Assembly: GCF_026341275.1 (NCBI RefSeq)
Contig: NZ_JAIFZO010000002.1
Coordinates: 2,271,264 to 2,335,263, forward strand
Length of the DNA: 64,000 bases
DNA from: Streptomyces ortus
GTDB taxonomy: Bacteria > Actinomycetota > Actinomycetes > Streptomycetales > Streptomycetaceae
Direction: 5' to 3'
The stretch's first letter is position 1. Every line of letters starts with the position of its first letter. The notes beneath the pieces are model-generated. The model did not search any database, was not told where the DNA came from, and was given only the letters and a program-made list of their open reading frames with translations. Positions 25,321 through 34,797 of the stretch are shown here, in pieces. The translations under genes were made by a program, and so were the position numbers.

Positions 25321-26082
25321 ATGTACGCACCTGAGCGGCAGCAGGAGATCCTCCGGCTCGCACGTGACGGTGGACGCGTGGACGTCGTATCGCTGGCCGA
25401 GGAGTTCCAGGTCACGGCCGAGACCATCCGGCGGGACCTCAAGGCCCTCGACCGGGCGGGACTCCTGCGCCGCGTCCACGGCGGCGCCCTGCCGGCCGGG
25501 CGGCTCGACTTCGAGCCCGACCTCGCCGAGCGCGAGACCACCGCCGCCGACGAGAAGGACCGCATCGCCAAGGCGGCCCTCGCCGAACTGCCCGAAGAGG
25601 GCACGATGATCCTCGACGCGGGCACCACCGTCGCCCGCCTCGCCGGCGCCCTCCCGCTTGAGGCCTCGCTCACCGTCGTGACGCACAGCCTCCCCATCGC
25701 CGCCCGCCTCGCGGACCACCCCGGCGTCCAGCTCCACCTCATCGGCGGTCGCGTCCGGCACCGTACGCGCGCGGCCGTCGACGCCTGGGCGCTGCGGGCG
25801 TACGCGGAGATCCGCGCCGACGTGGTCTTCCTCGCCGCGAACGGCTTCTCCGCCGAACACGGCCTGACCACCCCCGATCTCGCCGAAGCCGCCGTGAAAC
25901 GCGCCGCCCTCGCCGCGGCCCGCCGCGTGGTCCTGCTCGCCGACTCCGCGAAACACGGCCAGGAACACTTCGCGCGCTTCGGCGGCCTCGGCGAGGTGGA
26001 CCTCCTGATCACCGACAGCGGGCTGAGCCCCGAAGACACCACCGCCATCGAACGCGGCGGCACGGAAGTAGTGCGCGCATGA
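25321..26082 (+). CDS. fruR: DeoR-family repressor of fructose operon
   Basis: 253 aa. HTH with VVSLAEEFQVTAETIRRDLKALDRAGLLRRVHGGA at about 22-56, the classic DeoR signature (shown here split by context, first half VVSLAEEFQVTAETIRRDLK). The sugar-phosphate sensor domain has LDAGTTVARLA near 98. Ligand is probably fructose 1-phosphate. GGAGG (25306-25310) precedes the ATG by 10 bases. It overlaps fruK by 4 bp (ATGA), so they are translationally coupled. Confidence 0.88.
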   Translation: MYAPERQQEILRLARDGGRVDVVSLAEEFQVTAETIRRDLKALDRAGLLRRVHGGALPAGRLDFEPDLAERETTAADEKDRIAKAALAELPEEGTMILDAGTTVARLAGALPLEASLTVVTHSLPIAARLADHPGVQLHLIGGRVRHRTRAAVDAWALRAYAEIRADVVFLAANGFSAEHGLTTPDLAEAAVKRAALAAARRVVLLADSAKHGQEHFARFGGLGEVDLLITDSGLSPEDTTAIERGGTEVVRA

Positions 26083-27026
26083 TCCTCACCGTCACCCCGA
26101 ACCCGTCCCTCGACCGGACGTACGAGGTCCCCTCGCTCGACCGCGGCGAGGTCATCCGGGCCACCGGCGAACGCATGGATCCGGGCGGCAAGGGCGTCAA
26201 CGTCTCGCGGGCGGTCGCCGCGGCCGGCCGGCGCACCGTCGCGGTCCTGCCGCTCGGCGGCGCCCCCGGCGCACTCGTCGCCGACCTGCTCGACGCCCAG
26301 GGCATCGAGGTCGCACCGGTCCCCGTCGCCGGGGCGACCCGCTCGAACATCGCGCTCGCCGAGGCGGACGGCGTCCTCACCAAAATCAACGCACCCGGGC
26401 CCGAACTCACCGCCGCCGAACAGGAGTCACTCCTGGAGACCGTACGGGAGCAGTCCCGCGACGCCGACTGGATCGCCTGCTGCGGCAGCCTGCCCCGCGG
26501 CCTCGCCCCCTCCTGGTACGCGGAACTGGTCGCCCGCGCCCACCGGGCGGGCACCCGCATCGCCCTGGACACCTCCGGACCGGCGCTGCTCGCGGCCCTG
26601 CGCGAACGGCCCGACGTCGTCAAGCCGAACGTCGAGGAACTCGCCGAGGCGGTCGGCCGCCCGCTCACCACGGTGGGCGACGCGGTCAAGGCCGCCGAAG
26701 AACTGCGGGAACTGGGCGCGCGGGCCGTACTGGCCTCCCTCGGCGCCGACGGGCAGTTGCTCGTCGCCGAGGACGGCACGTGGTTCGCGAGCGCCCGCGT
26801 CGACGTCGTACGCAGCAATGTGGGCGCGGGCGACTCCTCCCTCGCCGGATTCCTCATCGCCGGCGGCAGCGGACCCGGCGCGCTCGCCTCCGCCGTGGCG
26901 CACGGAGCGGCGGCCGTCCAACTGCCGGGCAGCGTGATGCCAGGCCCGGCGAACCTCGACCCGGACGCGGTGACGGTCACCGCGGAGATCCCGTCCGACC
27001 GCGTCCTGACGGAACCGGCGTCATGA
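26079..27026 (+). CDS. fruK: 1-phosphofructokinase
   Basis: 315 aa PfkB-family kinase. N-terminal TVTPNPSLDRTYEV, GGKGVNVSRA near 38 and the C-terminal anion hole/catalytic base in SNVGAGDSSLAGFL near 250 define the family. It phosphorylates fructose 1-phosphate from the PTS to fructose 1,6-bisphosphate. Ser replaces the second Asp-flanking residue that is often GAGD(S/A)M, which is within family variation. Coupled to fruR by ATGA. Confidence 0.92.
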   Translation: MILTVTPNPSLDRTYEVPSLDRGEVIRATGERMDPGGKGVNVSRAVAAAGRRTVAVLPLGGAPGALVADLLDAQGIEVAPVPVAGATRSNIALAEADGVLTKINAPGPELTAAEQESLLETVREQSRDADWIACCGSLPRGLAPSWYAELVARAHRAGTRIALDTSGPALLAALRERPDVVKPNVEELAEAVGRPLTTVGDAVKAAEELRELGARAVLASLGADGQLLVAEDGTWFASARVDVVRSNVGAGDSSLAGFLIAGGSGPGALASAVAHGAAAVQLPGSVMPGPANLDPDAVTVTAEIPSDRVLTEPAS

Positions 27027-27216
27027 GCACCCACGCGCTCCACCCCTCAACCGACCCTCCACCAGCCCCACCAGCCCCAGCAGTCCTAGTAACCCCACTA
27101 GCCCCAGCAGCAGCCGAGGCATCAGAAGCAACCCCCGTCCCCATGCCTGTCCCCGTCCCCATCCCCACCCTCGCCCAACACTCTCCCCGGGCGATACGCG
27201 AGCGAAGGAGCCCGCG
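27027..27216. other. Spacer between fruK and fruA
   Basis: 190 bp rich in CCACCAGCCCC-like repeats and CCCCATCCCC runs, without a convincing gene. AGCGAAGGAG precedes fruA as its ribosome binding site. The C-rich RNA may be unstructured leader. Confidence 0.5.
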
Positions 27217-29331
27217 ATGAGCGAGATGATCACCGCGGACCTGGTCGATCTCGACCTGTCCGCCGATACGAAGGAAGCGGCGGCGCGTGCCCTCGCCGAG
27301 CGCATGGTGTCTCTGGGGCGGGTGACCGACCTGGACGGATTCCTCGCCGACGTCGCCGCCCGTGAAGCCCAGATGCCGACCGGCCTCGACGGCGGCATCG
27401 GCATCCCGCACTGCCGCAGCGAGCACGTCACCGAGCCGACCCTGGCCTTCGGGCGCAGCGCGGCCGGGGTCGACTTCGGCGCGCCGGACGGCCCCGCCGA
27501 CCTGATCTTCCTGATCGCCGCTCCGGCCGGCGCGGACGACGCCCACCTCACGATCCTGTCGTCGCTGGCCCGCCAGTTGATGAACGCCGAGTTCACGTCC
27601 GCGCTGCGGTCGGTGGACGACGCGGCGTCCGCGGCGGCGCTCATCCGCGGGGACGAGCCCGCCGAGGCGGGCGTCGGGCCCGAACCCGCCGCCGAACCCA
27701 CGGCAGCCGCAAAGCCCACGGCAGCCGCAAAGCCCACGGCCGACGCCCCGGCCGAACCGGCGCCGCCCGCGGAGGCGCCGGTCGCCGAGACCCCGGCCGG
27801 CGCCGGGCCCGCGGCCGAGGACAGCGCTCGGCCGCCGTTCCGGATCGTCGCCGTCACCTCCTGCCCCACCGGTATCGCGCACACCTACATGGCGGCCGAG
27901 TCGCTGGAGAAGGCGGGCCGCGAGACCGAGGGCGTCGAGATCGTCGTAGAGACGCAGGGCTCGGCCGGCTTCACCCGGCTCGACCCCGCCGTCATCGCCG
28001 CGGCGGACGGCGTGATCTTCGCGCACGACGTGCCCGTACGGGAGAAGGAACGATTCGCGGGCAAGCCGACCGTGGACGTCGGCGTGAAGGCGGGCATCAA
28101 CAAGCCCGCCGAGCTGATCGCCGACGTACGCGGCAGGGCCGAACGCGGCGAGTCCACCTCGGCCGCCCGGCCCGGCGGCACCCCGGTGGACCGGGCGGGC
28201 GACCCCGGCGACGGCTACGGCACCAAACTCCGCAAGTGGCTCATGACCGGCGTGAGTTACATGGTCCCCTTCGTCGCCGCGGGCGGACTGCTGATCGCGC
28301 TCGGGTTCGCGATCGGCGGCTACCAGATCAACGAGGCCAAACCGGTCACCGAGGTCTTCCACTGGGGCCAGGTCGACAGCTGGGGCGCGCTGCTCTTCCA
28401 GATCGGCGGCGTCGCCTTCGGCTTCCTGATCCCCGTCCTCGCCGGCTACATCGCCTACGGGATGGCCGACCGGCCGGGCCTCGTACCGGGCTTCGTCGGC
28501 GGCATGATCTCGGTCAACATCAACGCCGGTTTCCTCGGCGGCCTGGTCGCCGGTCTGCTGGCCGGCGCGGTGGTCCTGGGCATCCAGCGGGTGAAGATCC
28601 CGCCGGTGCTGCGCGGCATCATGCCGGTGGTCGTGATCCCGCTGATCTCGTCGATCGTCGTCGGCTTCCTGATGCTGATCGTGATCGGCAAACCCATCGC
28701 CGAGGCACAGAAGGCGATGACGGACTGGCTCGGCGGTCTCTCCGGCACGAACGCGGTGCTGCTCGGCGTCCTGCTCGGCCTGATGATGTGCTTCGACCTG
28801 GGCGGCCCGGTCAACAAGGTCGCGTACGCCTTCGCCACGGCCGGCATCGCCGTGCAGGACCCCAGCGACTCCGCGATGAAGATCATGGCGGCCGTGATGG
28901 CCGCGGGCATGGTCCCGCCGCTCGGCATGGCGCTGGCGACCACCCTCCGCAAGAAGCTCTTCACCCCGACCGAGCAGGAGAACGGCAAGGCCGCCTGGGT
29001 TCTGGGCGCGTCCTTCATCTCCGAGGGCGCCATCCCGTTCGCGGCGGCCGACCCGCTGCGGGTCATTCCGGCCTCGATGGCGGGCGGCGCGGTCACCGGC
29101 GCCCTGACCATGGCGTTCGGCTCGACCCTGCGCGCCCCGCACGGCGGCATCTGGGTCACCTTCCTGATCGGCAGCCCGTTCCTCTACCTGCTGGCCATCG
29201 CGATCGGCACGGCGGTCACGGCCGGCCTGGTCATCGTCCTGAAGGGCATGCGCAAGCAGACCCCCGACGGCGGTACGAAGGCGTCCGCCGGGGCCGCGGC
29301 ACCGCAGCCGAAGGAGCCGGTGGCGGCGTAG
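27217..29331 (+). CDS. fruA: PTS fructose transporter EIIABC
   Basis: 704 aa fused permease. EIIA at about 1-145 has the phosphorylated histidine in GIGIPHCRSEH (about 65). An Ala/Pro/Lys linker (148-207) holds AAAKPT repeats. EIIB at about 208-305 has the phosphocysteine in VTSCPTGIAHTYMA (216). EIIC follows from about 335 to 690 with GGPVNKVAYAFA and EGAIPFAAADP. It imports fructose as fructose 1-phosphate for FruK, using general PTS proteins encoded elsewhere. Confidence 0.93.
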   Translation: MSEMITADLVDLDLSADTKEAAARALAERMVSLGRVTDLDGFLADVAAREAQMPTGLDGGIGIPHCRSEHVTEPTLAFGRSAAGVDFGAPDGPADLIFLIAAPAGADDAHLTILSSLARQLMNAEFTSALRSVDDAASAAALIRGDEPAEAGVGPEPAAEPTAAAKPTAAAKPTADAPAEPAPPAEAPVAETPAGAGPAAEDSARPPFRIVAVTSCPTGIAHTYMAAESLEKAGRETEGVEIVVETQGSAGFTRLDPAVIAAADGVIFAHDVPVREKERFAGKPTVDVGVKAGINKPAELIADVRGRAERGESTSAARPGGTPVDRAGDPGDGYGTKLRKWLMTGVSYMVPFVAAGGLLIALGFAIGGYQINEAKPVTEVFHWGQVDSWGALLFQIGGVAFGFLIPVLAGYIAYGMADRPGLVPGFVGGMISVNINAGFLGGLVAGLLAGAVVLGIQRVKIPPVLRGIMPVVVIPLISSIVVGFLMLIVIGKPIAEAQKAMTDWLGGLSGTNAVLLGVLLGLMMCFDLGGPVNKVAYAFATAGIAVQDPSDSAMKIMAAVMAAGMVPPLGMALATTLRKKLFTPTEQENGKAAWVLGASFISEGAIPFAAADPLRVIPASMAGGAVTGALTMAFGSTLRAPHGGIWVTFLIGSPFLYLLAIAIGTAVTAGLVIVLKGMRKQTPDGGTKASAGAAAPQPKEPVAA

Positions 29332-29358
29332 CAACCCAGCCGCGGGACCAGCACACGG

Positions 29359-29399
29359 CACGGCCGTGGCCGGGGAGTTCGTCCCGGGCCACGGCCGTG
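29359..29399. terminator. Terminator after fruA
   Basis: CACGGCCGTGGCC and GGCCACGGCCGTG form a 13-bp stem extended by GGGGA/TCCC. It is between convergent fruA and the next minus-strand gene and can serve both. Confidence 0.8.
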
Positions 29400-29452
29400 T
29401 CCGTATAGGTCCTCAGGTAGGTTCTCATGCGCCCGCGAACCTGCCGGCTTTG

Positions 29453-30199
29453 TCAGCGCGGGTTGGCCGCCCGGCGCTCCATGGCCTCCCGGGCGTCCTC
29501 CTCGGACGCGTACACCTCGCACATGTGCCGTCCGTCGGGCGTCGCCGTGTGCTCGACCTCCCACAGGGACAGCTCACGGCCGTCCCGCAGCAGGAACGCG
29601 TGCTCGTACAGCGAGAAGCACAGCCTTTTCCGGCCCGCCCGGAACGGCCGTCCGAAGGCCTGGGTGATCTGGTGCGCGAACGCCACCCGCAGTAACTCGG
29701 CCATGTCCTCGCCCGGCCGGTCCGCGTTCTCGGCGCGCCGCAGCAGCCGCCGGCCGTGGTCCGCCGAGTCGTCCGGAACGTACACGTGCAGCGGTTCCGG
29801 AATGGCCGACAGCCGTACCTGGAGGGGCAGTTCGAAGTCGGGGGTGTCCACCGGCAACGGCAGGCGCGCGGTCGCGGTCCGCAGCTCTTCCTCGTCCTCG
29901 TAGACCTCGTGCTGGGTGTCGCGGCCCGGCGCGGTGTTGTGGACCAGCTCCCAGAGCGTGAGCGCGCTCCCATCGGCCAGCAGCCACGTGTGACGATACG
30001 TCTCGCGGTGCAGCCCCGCGCTGTGGTGCGCGGAGTGGAGTGAACTGTCGTGCGCCAGCGCTCGGTCGAGCCGCCCTATGGTGTCGTCCGGCAGCTCGAA
30101 GGAGTTCAGGGCGCGACCGAGGAGTCGCGCGAGATGCTCCTCCGGAGACTCGGGCGACTCGGGTGGTTCGTACGCTGCCGTCTCGTACGGAACGCTCAA
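29453..30199 (-). CDS. Conserved actinomycete protein, DUF6227-like
   Basis: 248 aa, soluble, no membrane segment. It contains two similar halves with WxLxDGxxLTLWEL motifs (YRHTWLLADGSALTLWELVH near 68 and EHAFLLRDGRELSLWEVEHT near 206), suggesting an internal duplication. This matches my memory of a Streptomyces-conserved protein family (DUF6227); function unknown. It is downstream of, and on the same strand as, the L,D-transpeptidase gene. Confidence 0.65.
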   Translation of the reverse strand: MSVPYETAAYEPPESPESPEEHLARLLGRALNSFELPDDTIGRLDRALAHDSSLHSAHHSAGLHRETYRHTWLLADGSALTLWELVHNTAPGRDTQHEVYEDEEELRTATARLPLPVDTPDFELPLQVRLSAIPEPLHVYVPDDSADHGRRLLRRAENADRPGEDMAELLRVAFAHQITQAFGRPFRAGRKRLCFSLYEHAFLLRDGRELSLWEVEHTATPDGRHMCEVYASEEDAREAMERRAANPR

Positions 30200-30305
30200 G
30201 GCTTCTCCCGGCGTTGCTGCATGTCACCTTGTGGGTGCATACCGTAGCCCCTCGGGCGGACATCATGTCCGCGAACCGAGAAAACGTACACACAGAAAAC
30301 GCCGT

Positions 30306-30332
30306 GGCCGCGGGAGAAGTTCCCGCGCGGCC
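30306..30332. terminator. Hairpin after L,D-transpeptidase gene
   Basis: GGCCGCGGGA and TCCCGCGCGGCC form a bulged stem of about 10 bp with a short loop, 25 bp past the stop of the transpeptidase gene. The rest of 30200-30356 contains a small GGACATCATGTCC palindrome. Confidence 0.6.
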
Positions 30333-30356
30333 CGCGAAAATCACAAAACCCTTAGG

Positions 30357-31562
30357 TCAGAGGGCACTTCCGGCGGTCCATGCACTCCATGCCATGTTCC
30401 AGCCGTTGAGCCCGTTGTCCGGCGCGACCGTCTTGTCGGGGGAGTTCTTGACGGTCACGACGTCCCCGACGAGCGAGTTGTCGAAGAACCACTTGGCGCT
30501 GGTGTCGCTCCCGGCGCCCTGCACGTCCGCGAGGCCGATGCAGCCGTGGCTGGTGCCCTGCCTGCCGAAGGGCGGGTTGCCCCGGTCGTACCAGTAGTTG
30601 CCGTGGATGAAGGTCCCCGAGGTCGTCAGCCGCATCGCGTTCGGCACGTCCGCGATGTCGTACTCGCCGCCGTAGCCGACCGTCGACCCGTTCATCCGCG
30701 TCTGCCGGAACTTCTCGGCGATCACCATCTGCCCGTTGTACGTGCTGTTGTCCGCGCTGCCCGCCGAGATCGGGACCGTCTTGACGGTCCGTCCGTCACG
30801 CACGACCTTCATGGTCTGCGAGTCCACGTCGACGGTCGACACCTGCGAACGCCCCACCGTGAAGCTGACCGTCTTGTCCTGCACCCCGTAGACGCCCTTC
30901 GCGCCCTCGACGCCGTCCAGGTCGACCTTGGTCGTCACCTTGGAGCCGGCCTTCCAGTACTCCTTGGGCCGGAAGTCCAGCCGCTGCGCCCCGAACCAGT
31001 GCCCGACCACCTTCTGCCCGCTGCTGGACGTGACCTCGATGTGCGACTGGACCTCCTTCTTGTCGGTGATCGCCTTGTCGAAGGTGAAGGACACCGGCAT
31101 CCCGACGCCGACCTTCGCCCCGCCGTCGGGCGTGTACGTCCCGATGAAGCTGTTGGCCGTGGAGACCGTGGTGAAGGTGGAGTTCGCCGCCGCGGCCTTC
31201 CCGCCGTCGCCCTCGGCGGTGGCCGCTATCCGGTACTTGGTACCCCTCTCCAGCCGCTTCGCGGGCTTCCAGCTCTTCCCGTCCCCGGCCACCGACCCCG
31301 GTACCTCGGCCCCGGTCTCCGACTCGGTCATCTTCACCTCGGTCAGCTTCCCGTCGCTGACCTTCACACCGGTCGAGTTGATCGAGGCCCCGGCGGAGCC
31401 GTCCTTGGCGGAGATCACGATCCGCGCCTCGTCGGACCCGCCGGCCTTGTTGTCGGCCTTGGCGTCGCCGCCGCAGGCGGTGAGGGTCAGGGCGCCGACC
31501 ATCAGGGCGGCACAGGCCGCCAGCGTGCGCCTGGCGTTCGGGTGCGCGTCGGGCGTGGTCAC
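30357..31562 (-). CDS. L,D-transpeptidase lipoprotein
   Basis: 401 aa. A lipobox LTLTAC (Cys about 30) follows a short signal. Two Ig-like domains (about 45-130 and 140-238) precede the YkuD catalytic domain (about 241-375), whose signature TSHGCIGLADV gives His339 and catalytic Cys341. It forms 3-3 peptidoglycan crosslinks at the outer membrane face of the cytoplasmic membrane. GTG 31562 is chosen because CTGGAG precedes it by 8 bases and the signal peptide then begins normally; the frame is open further upstream but low quality. Confidence 0.9.
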   Translation of the reverse strand: MTTPDAHPNARRTLAACAALMVGALTLTACGGDAKADNKAGGSDEARIVISAKDGSAGASINSTGVKVSDGKLTEVKMTESETGAEVPGSVAGDGKSWKPAKRLERGTKYRIAATAEGDGGKAAAANSTFTTVSTANSFIGTYTPDGGAKVGVGMPVSFTFDKAITDKKEVQSHIEVTSSSGQKVVGHWFGAQRLDFRPKEYWKAGSKVTTKVDLDGVEGAKGVYGVQDKTVSFTVGRSQVSTVDVDSQTMKVVRDGRTVKTVPISAGSADNSTYNGQMVIAEKFRQTRMNGSTVGYGGEYDIADVPNAMRLTTSGTFIHGNYWYDRGNPPFGRQGTSHGCIGLADVQGAGSDTSAKWFFDNSLVGDVVTVKNSPDKTVAPDNGLNGWNMAWSAWTAGSAL

Positions 31563-31788
31563 GGGCTGCTCCAGGTTCTGGTGATGGGGATCCGCTCCGG
31601 TCCGTCGTGGAGGAACCACGAACAAGGAGGCGAACACGGGCGGCCCGGGTTCCCACCCCCCACCCCAAACACCATCACGTGACAAAGTCGGGACAATCCC
31701 ACCAGCCACCACCACACTTGCCCACCCCCGACCCCCCACCGCCCGGCGCTCCGCCCTCCTGGGGGACCCGGGGCCCCTCCCTCCCCAC

Positions 31789-32081
31789 GACGACGAGCTG
31801 GCCGCGGAAGCGACCCAGCGCTGGACCCGGCTGCGAGACCTGTTCACACAGGTTCACCCACACCTCGAACGTGTCCAGGGCCCAGGGCCCTGGGCCCTGG
31901 GCCCTGAGACCACGCATCCAGCACCCAGCCGTGCTGAAAATGCTCAGCCGGTACGGCTCGCCGGCGCAGATCCGCAAGCTCGGACGCCGACGGCTGGTCA
32001 CCTGATCCGCCCAGGACGGCTGTCCGGCTCGTCGACGAGGTCTTCACCGCGCTCGCCGAGCAGGCCGTCGTCGCGGTGCTC
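31789..32081 (+). pseudogene. IS110-family transposase relic
   Basis: Three fragments in order match the middle of IS110-type transposases: DDELAAEATQRWTRLRDLF ending HPHLERV, then IQHPAVLKMLSRYGSPAQIR ending GRRRLVT and a stop, then VRLVDEVFTALAEQAVVAVL in another frame. The first two are separated by GGGCCCTGGGCCCTG repeats that have invaded or expanded. Both ends of the element are gone. The remaining 31563-31788 shows no gene. Confidence 0.75.
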
Positions 32082-32158
32082 CGCGACGGCGACGGCGCCC
32101 TCTATCAGCCACCAACCCCCGAGCGCCCCGTGACCAAAGTCGTAGGAACGCCCTCCCC

Positions 32159-33187
32159 CTACCCCCTCCCGTACAAGTCCCCGTGCGACAGCCACACTCC
32201 GCCCGGGCCCTCCGCCGATTCGGCGGCCCGGACCGCACGCACGATCGCTCGGGTCACGAGGTCCGCGCCTGCGGCGAGGAGGTCGTTCAGGGCGAGGGGG
32301 TTCTCGTCGGCGAGCGGGTGCGCGCCCGTGGCCAGGGCGAACACCGTGTCCCCGTCGTTCAGTAGATGCACCGGACGGACGGCTCGCGCGATGCCGTCGT
32401 GTGCCGTGCCCGCCATCTTCTGGGCCTGTGCCTTCGACAGGTCGGCGTCGGTGGCGACCACCGCCAGGGTGGTGTTGAGCGGCGGAACCGAGTTCTTCGC
32501 CGCGGCCTCGGCCAGCCGCGTCCGCGCCGCCCGGTGGACCTCCGCGGCCGGACAGCCCAGCCTCCCCTGCACCAACTCCCCGTACAGCGCCCCTGTCTCC
32601 GGCTCCAGCACCGAGCCCGCCGCGTTGGCCACGACGAGCGCCGCCACCGTGATCCCCGATTCGAGGACGGCACTCGCCGTGCCGACCCCGCCCTTCATCA
32701 TTCCGACGGCCGCCCCGGTCCCGGCGCCCACGCACCCCTCCCGCACGGGCGCGCCCTGCTCGCTCGCCGCCGCGGCCTCCACCGCCTCGCGGCCCGTCGC
32801 CGCGTCCGGCCGGGCCCGGAAGTCGCCACCCCGGCCCAGGTCGAAGACGCAGGCCGCCGGCACGACCGGCACGACATGGTGCGGATCGGGTCCGACCCGC
32901 ACCCCGCGCCCCCGCTCCTCCAGCCAGGCCATCACACCCGTCGCCGAGTCCAGCCCGAACGCGCTGCCGCCGGTCAGCACGATCGCCTCGACCTTGCGCA
33001 CCACATTGCGCGGGTCGAGCGCGTCCGTCTCCTTCGTACCGGGCCCGCCGCCGCGCACGTCCACGGCGGCGACCGCGCCACCCTCCGGAGCCAGGACGAC
33101 CGTCGTCCCGGTGAGCCAGCCATCGCCGACCCGCGTGGCATGCCCCACACGCAGCCCGGTCACATCGGTCAGAGCGTCAACAGTCAT
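32159..33187 (-). CDS. P1/DmpA-family N-terminal-nucleophile aminopeptidase
   Basis: 342 aa. N-terminal VTGLRVGHATRVGDGWLTGT, LTGGSAFGLDSATGVMAWLE near 103 and the autocleavage region VANAAGSVLEPETG, NTTLAVVATDADLSK near 255 match DmpA/BapA peptidases, which self-process before the NTTLxVVATD Thr/Ser. It releases N-terminal (often D- or beta-) amino acids. ATG 33187 fits the family start. It is divergent from a small acidic protein gene. Confidence 0.85.
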   Translation of the reverse strand: MTVDALTDVTGLRVGHATRVGDGWLTGTTVVLAPEGGAVAAVDVRGGGPGTKETDALDPRNVVRKVEAIVLTGGSAFGLDSATGVMAWLEERGRGVRVGPDPHHVVPVVPAACVFDLGRGGDFRARPDAATGREAVEAAAASEQGAPVREGCVGAGTGAAVGMMKGGVGTASAVLESGITVAALVVANAAGSVLEPETGALYGELVQGRLGCPAAEVHRAARTRLAEAAAKNSVPPLNTTLAVVATDADLSKAQAQKMAGTAHDGIARAVRPVHLLNDGDTVFALATGAHPLADENPLALNDLLAAGADLVTRAIVRAVRAAESAEGPGGVWLSHGDLYGRG

Positions 33188-33241
33188 GCGCCCAGTGTCG
33201 ACCCCGCCCAGCACCCCACCGCCTGCGCGTACCCTGAAGGT

Positions 33242-33430
33242 ATGAGCGAAGCCGGAGCGCCCACCCCCGAACCCCGTGACCCGAAGGTCGCCGCGCTGAT
33301 CTTCGACGACCCGCTGAGCCGGCCGTCGGCGGACGACACGGACCGCGGGTGGGGCGAGAGGCCGACCGGCGACAGCGCCGCCGCGGACCTGGCCCGCTTC
33401 CTGGACGAGAAGCCGCCCCACCACATCTGA
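33242..33430 (+). CDS. Small conserved-looking acidic protein
   Basis: 62 aa, Asp/Pro-rich (PKVAALIFDDPLSRPSADDT and a C-terminal LARFLDEKPPHHI). No known domain. The composition and position across from the peptidase gene suggest a real Streptomyces small protein. The start is preceded by a weak AAGGT. Confidence 0.6.
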   Translation: MSEAGAPTPEPRDPKVAALIFDDPLSRPSADDTDRGWGERPTGDSAAADLARFLDEKPPHHI

Positions 33431-33494
33431 CCACACCCGCGGCCCGGCCGCCGCAGAGCCGAACCCCGCCTGCCCGGCCCCTCGCCCGCCGCTC

Positions 33495-33977
33495 CTACCT
33501 CTCGCCCTGCCCGGAGCCGCGCTGGGCCACCAGGGCGTCGCGGATCTCCTTCAGGACCGCCAACTCGGTGACCTCGATCACCTCCTGCGTGTTCTCCTTC
33601 GCCTTCTGGCGGGCCGCCTGCCGCGCGAGGTACTTCGACATCGGCAGCACCATCAGGAAGTACACGACAGCGGCGGTGATCAGGAAGGTCAGCGTCGCGC
33701 TGAGAACGGTGCCCCACATGATGGGGATGCCGCTGGTCGCGGTCCCCGTCGCCTCGTCGAAGTTGCAGGGGTGCTTCAGACACGAGCTGTACTTGTCGAG
33801 GTCCTTGGTCCCGAAGGCGCCGACCAGCGGATTGATCACTCCCTTCACCACGGAGTTGACGATGTTGGTGAAGGCGGCGCCGATGACGACCGCGACAGCC
33901 AGGTCGACGACGTTCCCGCGCATCAGAAAGGCCTTGAAGCCGTCCCAGATGCTCGGGTCCTTCTTGTTCTCGCTCAC
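33495..33977 (-). CDS. mscL: Large-conductance mechanosensitive channel
   Basis: 160 aa. TM1 GNVVDLAVAVVIGAAFTNIV (about 20-40) and TM2 with FLITAAVVYFLMVLPMSKY define MscL; the periplasmic loop has an extra SSCLKHPCNF pair of cysteines. It releases solutes on hypo-osmotic shock. GTG 33977 is used (VSENKKDPSIWDGFKAF matches the family); a GTG at 34001 would add eight residues. Confidence 0.92.
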   Translation of the reverse strand: MSENKKDPSIWDGFKAFLMRGNVVDLAVAVVIGAAFTNIVNSVVKGVINPLVGAFGTKDLDKYSSCLKHPCNFDEATGTATSGIPIMWGTVLSATLTFLITAAVVYFLMVLPMSKYLARQAARQKAKENTQEVIEVTELAVLKEIRDALVAQRGSGQGER

Positions 33978-34112
33978 CAGGGGGGCCCTTCTCGGTTGCA
34001 CAGATCGTGGAACGAACAGCTCCGCAACCTACGTCAGGGGGCGGCGGCCCTGTCCAATTCCATAACTCCAACGAGCGACTTGACACCCAAACCACACTCC
34101 GCCTGAGCATGC

Positions 34113-34583
34113 TCAGCACAAGGTCACCGCCAGCCGCGAGGTCACGCCTGCCCCGGCCAGCCGTGCGGCAGTCCTCCTGGGCACGGACAGAACGACCAAC
34201 GCCCCGCCCTCGGACACGCTGTCCAACGACTCCGGTACTTTCGTCACCCGCACCCCCCGGGCCACCACCCGGGCGTCACCCGCACCCGACTGCCCGGCAG
34301 CGACCACGTCCACCAGGTCACCGGGCCTGAGCAGCCGCACGGTAGCGCCGTCGGCGATCCGCACAGGCGCCGTCACCATCTCGACGGGCCGCCGCTCCCG
34401 CACGGAGTCGACCACCGGCCGGGGCGGTCCGGCCCCGCGCGCCGCCACCTCCCGGGGCCCGGCCGCGACAAGAGCCGCCGCGGTCACGGCCAGCCCCGCC
34501 GCCAGAGCCCGTCTCCGGCACCGAACCAGCCGACGCAACCGATACCGCCCACCCCGCACCCGTACAGGAGCGAAGTGCGGCAC
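34113..34583 (-). CDS. SAF-domain (CpaB/RcpC-like) secreted protein
   Basis: 156 aa. An Arg-rich start and hydrophobic segment ALAAGLAVTAAALVAAG (about 28-44) act as signal or anchor. A SAF domain follows with VRIADGATVRLLRPGDLVDV near 88-107. In pilus systems such proteins assist secretion, but no pilus genes are here. GTG 34583 is inferred from the signal peptide; the frame stays open to 35084 through repeat DNA. Confidence 0.7.
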   Translation of the reverse strand: MPHFAPVRVRGGRYRLRRLVRCRRRALAAGLAVTAAALVAAGPREVAARGAGPPRPVVDSVRERRPVEMVTAPVRIADGATVRLLRPGDLVDVVAAGQSGAGDARVVARGVRVTKVPESLDSVSEGGALVVLSVPRRTAARLAGAGVTSRLAVTLC

Positions 34584-34797
34584 CTGGCACGTACCGGGAA
34601 CGTCCGTGCCCGAGGGCCGCGGGAAGGAGGACAACTGCGACACGAGTACCACCACCTGCAATCGGAGATCGCCTTCGCCCCCAGACTGCAGCCTCCCGAG
34701 AATCCCCGCCGAAGCCCGTGGACAGCCCTCCACTTGTGGAAAACCCCACCACCCGAAGGAGAGACTCCGCCCCACCCCCAACGCCACAACGCCCGAC

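Noticed and set aside
32076..33245. 389-codon plus-strand frame opposite the DmpA-type gene
   Set aside because: Ser/Ala/Pro-rich shadow of a well-conserved minus-strand gene.
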